From Auanema rhodensis (Eukaryota > Nematoda > Chromadorea > Rhabditida > Rhabditidae), in contig OZ059896.1 of NCBI GenBank assembly GCA_964057225.1, positions 9,982,001-10,046,000 of the forward strand: a stretch of 64,000 nucleotides of DNA, read 5' to 3'. This document shows positions 13,522 through 26,945 of this stretch, piece by piece. Position numbers and translations under genes: made by a program. The notes beneath the pieces are model-generated. The model saw only the letters and a list, made by a program, of their open reading frames with translations, searched no databases and was not told where the DNA came from. Each line of letters opens with the position of its first letter. Positions within the stretch are counted from its first letter, which is position 1.

Positions 13522-16500
13522 ATGTCGGATGAGGTTGCCTTTGTGGCGATCACATCAAGAATAGAGGATGACCAACCTGGTACTTCACAGCATCATCATG
13601 AATCTTCCAAAGTTTGTTTGCCTGTAATTTCAATTTGATCATATGTTTTCTAGATCAGTGATGTGAATGCTAACGAATTAGAGGATGAGATTCGTGATTT
13701 GGAAGTTCGACTCAAGCAAGAAAAAGAAGAAAAGAAAAAAATACAAATAGAAATGCAGGTAATATTTAAGATTTTAGTAAGTATATATTATATGGATTCC
13801 AACATAGGATGAAATGGATAAAGAAATTCGAGCTGCTGAGGAGAAATGGATGGAACGGGCCCGACAGGCTATGCAAGTATATTTAGAGATTTCAATATAA
13901 AAAAATATATCTTGCTTTGATAGGAAAGAGATTCGTTAGCAGCAAGAACTCAACAGATGGAAGAACAACTTGATGCTATTAGGATTGATGTCAATCGGTA
14001 AGATGGCTTTCATGTTCATATTTGTCAATTTCATATTCTTAACCTTTCTATTTAAATTTATAAAATTATTTTCAGTGCTGTAGCATATCGTTTGGAGATG
14101 GAAGAATCACGTAATCGAATTAAACTACAGCTAGATACAGTGCAAAGAGATTACGAAGAGACAATGCTCGAACGTAGTTCAGGTTTGAGCATATGCTATG
14201 TAAGTAAAATATTTTATACTGTATGGTTGTAGTTTTGGAAGAAAATCAACGATTGTCTGAAGAAAGAGACAACTTGAGGCAGACTGTACACGAACTCAAT
14301 CGAACATTAAATGAGATCGCAAATCGTCAAGAAAGTGACGAAGTTCAAAATTTAAGTACTAAGTTAGAACATACTCGACGACTTCTGCAATGTAATGAAT
14401 TTCATTCTATTATTCAATAACTAACACAAAAATTTAAGTAAATATGGAAGAAACAGCTGCAGCCAATAAGCGAAGTACAGAAGCAATGGAGAGATTAAGC
14501 AATTTAAGACATCAGGTTTTTCAAATAAATATGAAGAAAAATATTTTTCTAACAATTTACAGGTTGAACGAATAACTGACGAACGTGATCTTGCGTTGAA
14601 GAAGTTGCGAGAGGCTTATTTACAACGAGAACCGATAGTTGATGTATGGAATACTCATACTGTGGAAGTGGCATTGGTTCGTAAAGCATGCTAAAACTTG
14701 AAAGCAAAACTTGAAGACTATCTTTTATTCTTTATAAAACGCTGATATTAATTAATTTTAGTCATTTCCGAAACCAAATCTTGGAATTGTTTTGAGTGGT
14801 GGACGAACAGATGATCGTTTTGCTATACATTCGCCTATATATGTAAAAGATGTGTTGATTGGTTCTCCACTAGAAAATATGCTCAAGTATCAAAGACAAA
14901 GCATGAAATAAAACTTTAAACTATATTATAGACGACTAGATCATATTCTGATTGTCAATGATATTGATGTTACGGATATGGATCAAAGAAGTGTTATTGA
15001 TATTTTAAAAAATAGTCATCATTTGAAAATGGTAATACGTCGACGTGCTAATGCCAATAAAATTCATGAAATCACTTTAGGAAATTCATCAGGTACTGTA
15101 TAAAACATTCTTTTTATTTATTTTAATAATATTCGTATTTGAGACATTGGAATTGAGCTTGGAAATGGAGTATTTGTAAATGTTGTTGATCCAGATTTAT
15201 CAGCTAATCGAGCTGGAATTGAACCAGGAAACAGAGTTGTTCATATTAATCATGTTCCTGTGTATGATGCAAAACACGCAGAACAATTAATCAAATGTAA
15301 TTCAAATTAAATTAAAAACAAATATTAATGAAAAAATTATTTTTAAGATTCAAATAGTCAAGTGGTTATGGGTGTTCTAGATGGTAAAAAACGTCAAGAA
15401 CCTGTATTTCCAAAAGATATACATCAGTCAAAGCAACGAACAATATTTTCAAAGGTATGTTATATTTGTTATATTATATGTATGTTATGATTATCTTAGT
15501 GGTTTGGAAGACATAATACGGAAAAGCCTCGTAATGTTGTGGCAAAAGCTAACATTGATACAAATCAGACAGATCATGTTGCCTTCTATCGTCAAGGTTC
15601 CTTAAGAATTCCAACTCCTCAACATGTCAACAGTGAGTTAGTTCGTTATGGATCTTTGAGGTATTATAATGCTAAAATTGTCATCAGTTTAATGAAAATA
15701 TTTAAGAGCTCCTCCAGGTGCTGATAATTCTAGACTCTCCGAAAAACTTGGAGAATATTTGAGTAAAACACATTCTAAGTAAGTTTTTTCTATGATTTAT
15801 TAGTATTATTAGTTATATCTATGAATATGAGATGATTATTTTTATATAACCTCTTTAACATATAGTTATTACAAACAATATTTCAGCCGTTTATCGTTGA
15901 TGTCGGATGGAACTGGACGTACATGGCCGAAGTCTGTTCCTGAAGATGAACCTCTGCTACCTCGTCGACGCTTAAATCGTCCTTCAGTCTTTCCAGTTTT
16001 TGGCAACACTAATTCTTCAACTAATGCAGGGTAATTCAGTTTAATTTTAAATTTATTGAATAATTAAATAATTTGTCTTTGACTTCTTCTATTATATGGT
16101 CAAATGCTTTCTTTAACTTCTTTATACTTTCAGTGCTTTACGGCAGTCTGCTGATCTATCAGTGGCGAATCGTTGCCATGCATGTCCATCTCCATCAGTG
16201 CCGCCTTGGTCTCCTCGCCAACCTCGACAGAATGCTGTTCATGCTCCTAACAGCCAGCAACAGCTTCTACTTCATGCACCATCAGTAGAAGGACGTATTG
16301 TTACATCCCCTGTTACTAGTCAACAACATGTTGCTTTCTCCCAAAGAGCAGATAACCGTGTATCATGCTATAGGTATCAAAAATGTAATTTGTATAATAC
16401 ATATGAGAATTCCAGTCCTGCTTTACCACAGCCACCTCCTTATCCTGGTCCACGTGAAGATTCTATGTCATCTATTATGTCTTCAACAAATTCACTTCCT

Positions 16501-18536
16501 ATTCCAAGTGGAAGTTCGGTAAACATGACATATCACAGCTACCAAAATAACTGTGAGTTCAACGAGAAAAGAAAAAAATGAAAACAATATTTCCAGCTCC
16601 AAATGGAACTCTGATGTCTGACACTTCAGAAAATTTCCGACGTAGCTTTGCTTTCCTTATTTACCATTCATCATACGTTTTTAGGAAATGACTTTGGCTA
16701 TTCCGTTGAGAATAATGTATTTCTTCCAAATCGAGTAAATGGCCATATCAAACGAGGTGATCGTCTCTTAGATGTTGGTGGAATAAATATGCGAGCAGGA
16801 GAGAAACAACCTACTACCAGTAAATACGGAACTAGTACGTGTATTACAACTTTTATATAATGAAGAATCATCTCTTCAGATGATTCTCAAGTATCATTGT
16901 TAGTATCAGGACAATCTACAGCACGTTGGATTCAAGTTCCAAGAAAACATGTTAGACTTTGTGGAGGTAATGCGATCGGAATTTTAGCAGAAGCTTCTGC
17001 GGGAGAATTGCAGGTTTTTCTAAATTCAAAAATATAAGATTAAGTATTTTATATTAGGAAGGAGATTTGATTCTGGAGATTGATGGATACAATGTGCGTG
17101 GTGCTACTCATGAAGAAGCAACAGAAGCTCTTTTGGAATCTCTAGATGAACTAGCTGAACTTCTAATTGAAGATGGTTAGTTTCATAATTCAGTAATGAT
17201 CATTAAATTCTCTTTAGGAGCTGATAGACTGAATCGATTACGATTAGGAGCTGATGGAGATTCTTTCTATGTTCGTATAAATGTGGATAGGAATAGTGAA
17301 AACAAAGATGAATTAGATATTAAAGCTGTATATATATACAATACTTAACTCATATTTTATTACTGATGTTCTTAGGGAGAAATTGTGTTCGTAGATAAGA
17401 CAATGTTTATGGGACAACGAGGACGATGGAGAGCTTGGAAAATAGATCGTGAAGGTCGTCAGGTAACCTTTGTTAAATATACTATTTATATTTCTTAAAG
17501 TATGATATATAAGTTTATTTTTTTCATTTTAGAGGGAAAATGGTATTATTCCTTCAGCTAGTTTCATGGAGAGACTTGAACAGAAAGGTAGAAAGCAAAA
17601 GGTAAACTTAATTGAATTCATTTCAAACATTCTATTTTTTTGCTTCAGGGTCGAACTACTTTGCCTCCCTTAACTCGTCCTGTCTATGAAAGAATGGAGC
17701 GAGTTTGTTCCAGCAAACGCAGACCCGTAATTTTACTTGGAGCATTTATTTCTCCATTTGTTCAATTTTTACTTGATGACTCGTCGAAGTAAGATTTTCG
17801 CAGATGTTCTATTGAAATTCATCGTTTAAATACAGATTCACTCAAGTGGTACCAGAATGTAGAGCCTTACAATCCATGGATGTAGATCGACTTTTGCATA
17901 CTTGTGAATTAATTGATGTACGAAAACGAGATAAATTATTTGATGTGATCTCAGCTGTGGCTGTTAATAACATCATGGAACAGGGGTATTTAACTTATAT
18001 TATTATTTTTTTAATTTCTACAATAAAACAATTTCTTTCTGAATATTCCATTTTAGTTTGCATTGCTTAATCGACATATCTCCTTGTGCTATACAACGAT
18101 TACATTCTATGCGAATTCATCCTATTGTCATAAGGTTAGATCTTGTAAACAATACTTTTCAAAGTTTTGATTTTAGAATAAAGTTCAAATCTACTAAACA
18201 AATAAAAGAGATTCGTGAAGAATTCGCTGGTGAAAAGCTGAGCACAAAGCAAGCTAAAGAAATGCAAGATAAGGTACAATTCCATTATAAATTTTAGACA
18301 AAATTTAAATGATGAAATATAGGCTGTCACCTGTGAAAATGATCTAAACAAATTGGGTATAACGTTTACTGTCATTCAAGTTCCTTCCCAAAGTCCTTTA
18401 AGGAATATAGTAAAACAAGTATGCCAACAGGTTAGTTATTAATTTGCCAATATGATACTATATTTCTAATTTTTAGATAACTGTTCACGTAGATCACGAA
18501 CAGAAAAAAACTGTGTGGGTGGCTTGCCAACAATAG
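13522..18536 (+). CDS. DLG5-like MAGUK scaffold: coiled coil, four PDZ, SH3, guanylate-kinase-like
   Basis: The ATG at 13522 (MSDEVAFVAITSRIEDDQPG) follows a ctatttag acceptor. About 25 short introns. Domains in order: a long N-terminal coiled coil (roughly residues 45-255, e.g. EIRDLEVRLKQEKEEKKKIQ); PDZ1 with the binding loop LGIVLSGGR; PDZ2 (LGIELGNGVFVNVVDPD); a Pro/Ser-rich linker (about 15500-16600); PDZ3 (DFGYSVENNVFLPNRVNGHI); PDZ4 (AIGILAEASAGELQEGDLIL); an SH3 (GEIVFVDKTMFMGQRGRWRA); and a C-terminal guanylate-kinase-like domain ending QKKTVWVACQQ. A coiled coil plus four PDZ plus SH3-GK is the DLG5 architecture, not that of DLG1 or ZO-1. The GK nucleotide loop reads LLGAFISPFVQF and lacks the Gly/Lys residues of active kinases, so it is a binding module. 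DLG5 acts in cell polarity and junctions. Roughly 1,100 residues. Confidence 0.88.
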
Positions 18537-19180
18537 ATATCAGATATAAATATGAAAGTAGGGATATATATATATATATATATCATATTTAAATATTTAA
18601 AAACTTATTTAATATCGTTGTAATCTCTTATGTGAAGCTTTTTCGTGATTTACGACAAAGCCAGACATTTTCCCGTAACTAATGAACTAACTTTTTTCGA
18701 ACACATTATCAACTTCATACAACGTTATTGTAGTAGATTGTCTACTAATCTCTGAACTTGGATATACTAGAGTTCTCACACGATTCTTATTGACCGGTTT
18801 CATCGATCAAGTTGTGCTCGTTAGTTATTTCTCAATTATTATTTTCTGTGATAATTAGATATATTTATTTATAAATTTGTTTATTAAAGTATCAAAATGC
18901 GAAAAATGGATGCCTAGGCTAACAACTATCAAATGATCGAAGGCGTGCTTTAACAGGGAGCTAATATCATCTCAAATGGCACAAGTTCCCAAATAGATGT
19001 ATTATAATAATTAAAAAAAACCTTCTATGCAAAATCGAACACGCTTTAACTAGGGAGTATTTCAATAAAACCTACCTAAAAAAGAACCCTGGACACATAA
19101 TGCCAACAGAGGTCATGTTGTAAGTGAGCCAAAATATGTAATTAATATGCATCTTCCCTCTATTGGTTCAATCTCTGATC
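18537..19180. other. Intergenic region between convergent genes
   Basis: Contains the 3' flank of the DLG5-like gene, a TA tract at about 18566-18586, and the 3' flank of the PDH E1 beta gene. No further frame looks coding. Confidence 0.6.
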
Positions 19181-20790
<1,610 letters not shown>

Positions 20791-21554
20791 GGCGAATTAG
20801 TACCCCTACAAAAAATTCATATAATAGCATAGACAAAACGTAACATTGACAATTCAATCTGTTAAATCATTAACACCTATGACAAAATGATAAGCAAACA
20901 TTTTCAGAATAAATCAAAAGTGAATATACGAGTAATGACGTGTGGTTGATTTAAGGTAGCAGTGTTTGCGTACTGGAGCAAGCTACCGTAATCGTAATTA
21001 TACAGAGAGGCTTTATCATTATAAAAAGTAATATTTACGAGAATAGACAATATTTCAAACATTTTCCTGGTCTTTATATTTTGAAACGAGATGTTTTAAA
21101 TAGTATATTTATATATATAACTGGTGAAATCAACTATTACAATTTAAGCTATGAAATGTCTGTTAAAGAACATCTTGGCATAAGATGAATTGAAGAGAAC
21201 GTATAGCTTTTATTCCATGGAAACAATGTTTGTAGAACATTTGCTCTTCCTTTTTATAAAAAATAGAAAATTAAAATTAAAAATTGTCACTGCACTTAAA
21301 CGAGACATATGTAATTGCAAAATTTGAAGTACAAGATATCATGCACTTGTGTATTTCTCTTTAAATATTAATGTTATGCTTGTTCCTAACATATGAGCAA
21401 ACAAATTATGAAAAATTATTTACTGCTCTCAATAATGTGTAGCATATGAGAGTGGAATTTGAATTTACCTCCTTAGAAACACTAGTAGTTGCCATGGCAA
21501 CCAAACGCTGAAGTAGTATTCGTTCGTAAAATTTGACTCCTTTTTAGAAGAAAG
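20791..21554. other. Divergent intergenic region (promoters of pdhb-1 and IFT38)
   Basis: About 760 bp between divergent start codons. No coding frame. It holds a GC-containing patch with ccatggcaaccaaacg at about 21491-21508. IFT genes in nematodes are often driven by RFX/DAF-19 through an X-box. This patch (gttgccatggcaac, a near-perfect inverted repeat, about 21487-21500) has exactly that form and lies some 55 bases upstream of the IFT38 ATG. Confidence 0.6.
21487..21500. promoter_or_regulatory. Candidate X-box (RFX/DAF-19 site) upstream of IFT38
   Basis: The 14-base sequence gttgccatggcaac is a perfect inverted repeat. It matches the established RFX X-box form (GTHNYY AT RRNAAC): gttgcc, at... 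then ggcaac. It lies about 55 bp before the start of the intraflagellar-transport gene at 21555. In nematodes DAF-19 activates ciliary genes from X-boxes within roughly the first 250 bp upstream. The site is seen directly; its activity is inferred from position and family. Confidence 0.8.
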
Positions 21555-23352
21555 ATGTCTTATCGAGCACTTCGAAGTGAGTATTTTTTATTATTTTTTA
21601 AAATTTAATATAATATTATCAATTATCTTCATAGATTTATGCGAAATGACGAGAGCTTTGGGATATCCGCGTCAATTATCTGTTGAAAACTTTAGAACTC
21701 CTAATTTCAAATTAGTGGCAGAATTATTGGAATGGATTGTTAAAAGGTTTTTAAATATTATTATATTTTTTATGTTTTATCTTTATATTTAGATTTGAAC
21801 CAAATGCATCGCTTAGTGCGCAACAAATTGGAACGGAACAAGAGCGAGTGATGTTCGTTAAACAGGCTGTATTACTTATGCTGCAAAACTCGCGATTGAA
21901 ATTAAATCCGAGAAAACTATATCAAGTATGATTATGTTTGAGAACTTTGACTTATTAATAAGTTTTTAGGCTGATGGTAACGCTGTTCAGGAGTTATTAC
22001 CTGCCATACGTGTGTTATATAATGCAGCGAAACAGTTATCTGCTGATGATATGCATTCTCAATGGAACAGCTTGAAGTCGTCAATATCACAGAAGGTTTG
22101 AAATTCATGTGTGTCTACTGTATGGTGTTGATAAATTTTCAGATGCAAGATGTACGAATAGCTAGACAATTATCATCTCAGTTACCACAGACTGCTGCTG
22201 CTCTTCATGATTTAATAGAAAAAGAATTTTATTACAGGGTAACATATAAAGATATTATATATTTAAGATCATTTGATTTGTTGATTTGATTTTTTTAGAA
22301 ACAAAGAAATAGTGCCACTGCCAGAGCTGTTCCATTATCTGAAGCTGAACGTAGTCTACAACAAGCAATTGTAGCTATTAACGAAGAAACTCAAGAGATT
22401 GCGGTAAAAATTAGAAAAATATATAAAAAAATGAAATATTTTAAGAATAAGCTTAATAATGTGGCTAATGATGAAGCAAGCTTAGATGAGAAAATTGAAC
22501 GAAAGAAAAGAGAATATGAACAAATGCAGAAACGTTATGCTAAACTACAAGTATTCTATGATCAATTTAAACATATTTTTCTATAATTTCCTTTAAGGCT
22601 TTTCGTCCCCAATATATGGATGAATATGAAAAATATGAGAAAAAATTACAAGAACGTTATGAGGTATCAATGCTATTCAAGATTTTATTTTTATTCGTTC
22701 TTTCTAGATATACGTACTGCAATACCGAAATTTGACTTACTTACAACAATTACAAATGGAAATTGAGCGTTCTGAAAAGAATAAACAAGTGATGAGTGAT
22801 CTTTAAAACTTTTTTAAAACAATTGTTTTAAGTCTGAAGCTGAACGTAACATGAGAAGTGTTGTAGAAAAAATGCGTTCTGAACAAAAAGATAACATTCC
22901 GTGAGTTTTACAGTTTCTTCACCCATTGTAGATCATAAACAATGTTAAACTTGATATTTTCTTAAGTGTTGATGAACTCGACGAAGAAGAAATCCCCCCT
23001 ATCACTCATGAAAGACGATCTTGTAAGATTTTTTTTTTGTTTCAAAAACTGTCTCAGTTTCATTGAACGTTCCATTGTTTAATGACATCATTTTAAGCTC
23101 GACGTGTGTTTGGTAACATGACAGGAGCAGGAATTTCTGATGATGAAGATGATGAAGAAGATGATGATGGTGCAGACATGAATGAAACACAAGCACAAGT
23201 ATTAATCCAAAGCGACCTTAGTGACGATGGAGAACTGCCTCCCGACGTAAGATTTCTTGACTTTGATAAGCAAATCATTATGTTTTCTTGAATTTCAGGT
23301 TATAGATCATAATCCTGACAAAAACGAACTTAGCAGTGGAGATGATTTTTGA
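21555..23352 (+). CDS. dyf-3: Intraflagellar transport protein IFT38 / CLUAP1 (DYF-3)
   Basis: Component of the IFT-B particle needed to build cilia, in nematodes those of sensory neurons. The ATG at 21555 (MSYRALRN) follows a cctttttag acceptor. The second exon reads [20 protein letters not shown] and [20 protein letters not shown], the highly conserved CLUAP1 N-terminal calponin-homology-like segment. A central helical/coiled-coil part follows ([40 protein letters not shown]). The C-terminal tail is acidic and low in complexity ([15 protein letters not shown]) and ends NELSSGDDF, stop 23350-23352. About 400 residues, as in the family. The minus-strand Ser/His-rich frames over the acidic tail are shadows. 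Confidence 0.93.
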
Positions 23353-26300
23353 TAGCTTACTTCAACAATCAGAAGTTTATTGAAGATAAAAATAATTCAA
23401 AGAATAATTTTACTGTTATACATATATTCTTCTCTAACATTTATCATTTTTCATATCATATTTAGCATCTAAATCCCTAAATTAATAACTCAAAATTAAC
23501 GGAATATCATTCCGTTATTTTTTTTTGTGACTATTTTCATTTGTTCTATTCATCAGCTGATTGTCAGATGTACTGACGAGGCTTGTCACATGCCTAAGGT
23601 TTTTAGATGTACACGTGGGACGAGCAAATAGTCAACAGATGCTATTTTGAGTCACGAGATCCACAGATTACACAATGGTCATTAAGAAGTTTTTCTAAAA
23701 ATTCATATTGAATAATATGATTAGAAAGAAGAAACTTAAGATTTTAATAATTTTCGACACAAGCGAATTTTCATGTTGAGAACCCTCTTCTTTGTTTCAT
23801 CTACTAAAAGTATGTAATCATATCTAACTGTTTCAATAAATAGACAAAATGAAATATTTCTTTATTTGTTTTACTAGAAGTTTAAATGATTTTCTTATCA
23901 AAAATTTTTAATGAGTTTCATTACATTGTTCTCGATATCGTTTGTGAGAATCAGCTGATGATTTCAATGTTTAACAATATCATGATTGAAAGAAGTTGCA
24001 CAGTGTATTTACCTTGTTTACAAAGAGAAAAGCTTGAAGTTTATTTGAAATAGACGGAAGAAAAAATGAGGACATAAAGATAATTATATAGACATGTAGC
24101 AAAATTTCTTTTTTTTTTGAACGAACTGTTTAATGTTGAATGTATCATTGAATATTCTACATTTTATCCCTTGTATAATCATTTTCTTATATTATTGCTT
24201 CTCTTTTTCTTTCAAAACTTTTTGAAACAACGTTTTGTATGTTATCATGTTATCTTATGGTCAAACACATGAGAAAATTTTGAAAAAAAGTTGACATTGC
24301 AATTTGTATCATGATTTCCAATTGAAGAATTACGAAATTGTTCAAATAAAAATTAAAAAAAAAAGACTGCAAGATAAGATAAGTGTGATATGTGTTGAAA
24401 CAACACGTGGGTGACAAAATGCGTCTGTTCCAGTTATGTGCAAACGTATCAGAGATCTTCTCAAAGGTAGAGAAGCTTTAAACTAACCTATAAGATATAA
24501 AAATAGATTGAATTCATTTGTATGACTAATAAAAGTTATTTTATACTCGAAGCTTTTATAACTTGTTAATAAATAGATATTTCGCATATTATTTTCTCAA
24601 AATAAAATATATTTTCTCGAAAAAATATGCTACGTTCTTATCTTCACTTTTTTTTTGCTCATAGCTTTTTTCGGATTTTCGTTGAACGTCATCGCAGTAA
24701 AGTTGTCAAGTGTTCCGAAACTGAAAAAAATAGAGTTGAGTAGTGGTGAAGGATGTGCGAAAAAGAAAGCTGGATTGAAATGTAGATAAAATGAACTCCA
24801 GAAAAAGAACACAGAACACGAGCTCCGAGATCGGCGTAAATATACATAGTTAGAAATTATAAATAACAGCAAATGTTCTTGAAAACCGTAAAAGAAGTCC
24901 TTTTCTTCTCACATTTTCGTAAAGTCTTAAGTCGTTTACAACCTAGTTAATCGGTCCTCTCGAAAGCATGTGTTTTCGATGTGTTTTCTAATTTAACATC
25001 GTATTCGTATGCTATACTGTTGTCATGTGCTATGTAGGTCAAGTGGACATGTACGATGAGCGCCGATTGCGTGGGGGGATGAGGTGAACAATGAGGGTTT
25101 TCCGTAATTTTAATCTCGTGATTTAAGCTAGATAAGTTTTCAAGCTTGCATATCAAGTTAATGCATAAACACTGAAGTTTATGAATGAATAAAAGAAAGA
25201 AAGAAATATTGGATCAATTCTATTTTATAATTAAAATATTAAATTTTTCAAAAAAAGATGTTTGAAAATCTGCTGCACCATCATTAACTTCGATAGTTTA
25301 GAAGAAATTTCAATTGTAATACAGACAAAAAAAGCCTTTATCTATCCGACTAGCTTAGCTTTATGATTGTTCTGTTCTGTTTTTGTTTCATAACAGCAAA
25401 TGCTTCTGTTTCTTATGATTTTTTGATTTTTTCAACCAGTATTATCATCAGTTTTCGCATCAGAAACTCTTCCTTGAACTATAAAAACACATGTACTACT
25501 TACAAAATATCAAATAACATTAAACAATAAATAAAAATATTTTTGTTTCAATTCAGACTTATGTAGATTATAGCAAGTTTAGACACTTGTTATCAAACAA
25601 CAAACTTCAATGTTCACTTTTATTTTGTAAATCTAAATTTCATCAAGTAAGGTCATCTAAGATCTATTGTCGAAAATCAGCTAAAATTTAGAGTTTCAAA
25701 GGGAAATTAACTTAATTTCCTTTATTGAAATTATAGCATCAATGGTTTTTCTTACTACAACGAATACTAAACAAAAAAAAATTTAGTTTTTTAATGAAAT
25801 ATATAAAAATGAGATTTTTCTCTTTATAAATTTATTTATGATTAGTAGACTCATGAAGGTTTCACAAGTACATCTAAAGTTTCTGGATTTTGATAAAAAG
25901 GTCGAAAAACAAAAAGATGTTCTCATTATAATTCAAGTTATATTATTATTATTATTATTTCATGTTACTTCTTCATGTAAAAATACGGTTTATACTATCA
26001 TTGATTTTCTATTTTTCAAAATAATTTTATATTGATGAATGTGTCTATGATATGTGTGATTATGTATTTTAAAATATTTTTTTTGTTTCAAAGTTAAAGA
26101 TACTTTCAGAATATATATTTTTCACCAGATGAAGCTGTAAAGAAGACATAAAGATAATTTTTATATTCGCCAGAGGGCCTACGCACCAGATGATTCTCAT
26201 ATATCATGATGATTCTCTGAATATCAACCAGCTTTCCTAAATTGCTCAGAAAAAAGTCCACCAGCTTGTGATGCTTTTTCTATCAAATTGAAACATCTTT

Positions 26301-26945
26301 TCTTGTAATTAATAAAAGAAAATGGAAAATGTTCTGATATTAAGCTGTTCAGGATATATTAATGTTTTTTAAGGCTCATATCATGTAATAAGCTTTTCCT
26401 AAACTTTGTTTAGACAGCGTAGTTTCGTCAATATGAAAGTCAATACTTCACAACTTTTATTCTTTCTGAGCTCAAACACGCACTGTCTTGATTCTAACTT
26501 GAAATTCTCTCGTTTTTATTTTAGTTTTCTCTTTGTATAAAGGTTTCTTCACTTTTCTTCATGAACCACAAAAAAGTCTTATCCGTAGCAGCAGGGTAGT
26601 TTGCATCTGAAGGGGTGGAGATGTAACGTAGAGGGGACAAGCATGTGTTAGTAGGAGAAAGCTCAAAATTTCGAAACAAAAAAAGCACAATCAGTTGAGA
26701 GACAGACATTTGCAACTTTCAAACAACGAAGAGGTGGGAGGTGGGAAAAAATAGGAGGTGATCAGGAGAAAACGCACATTTTAGGAGGGAACATGATAGA
26801 GAGAGTAAAAACCAACATACAATACAAACTAAGGAGAGTTCAAAGAAACAGAGGGATCACAGTGTTGCTCCGCCTTCGACAATTCAGTCGTTCTACCAGA
26901 CGAAGAACTACATACACACTCTTATTCCCTACTCATCTGACCACC
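23353..26945. other. 3.6 kb region with no clear gene
   Basis: Contains a 9-bp perfect inverted repeat followed by a T run (listed separately), long AT-rich stretches, and a purine-rich patch with ggaggtggga-type sequence at about 26740-26800 just upstream of the repeat-protein gene. Frames of 60-80 codons at 24630, 24947, 25838 and 26521 have no family features, good splice partners or codon bias. I do not call them genes. Confidence 0.5.
23497..23525. other. Perfect 9-bp hairpin followed by a T run
   Basis: TAACGGAAT, a 3-base loop (atc), then ATTCCGTTA, followed directly by a run of T. In bacteria this would be read as an intrinsic terminator. In a nematode nucleus it could be an RNA polymerase III termination tract, a transcription pause or chance. 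It lies about 150 bp after the IFT38 stop. Confidence 0.4.

Noticed and set aside
13522-18536. ZO-1 (zoo-1) as the identity of the MAGUK
   Set aside because: ZO-1 has three PDZ domains and no long N-terminal coiled coil; here there are four PDZ domains after a coiled coil, as in DLG5.
23093-23278. Minus-strand Ser-rich frame
   Set aside because: Reverse of the acidic Asp/Glu tail of IFT38.
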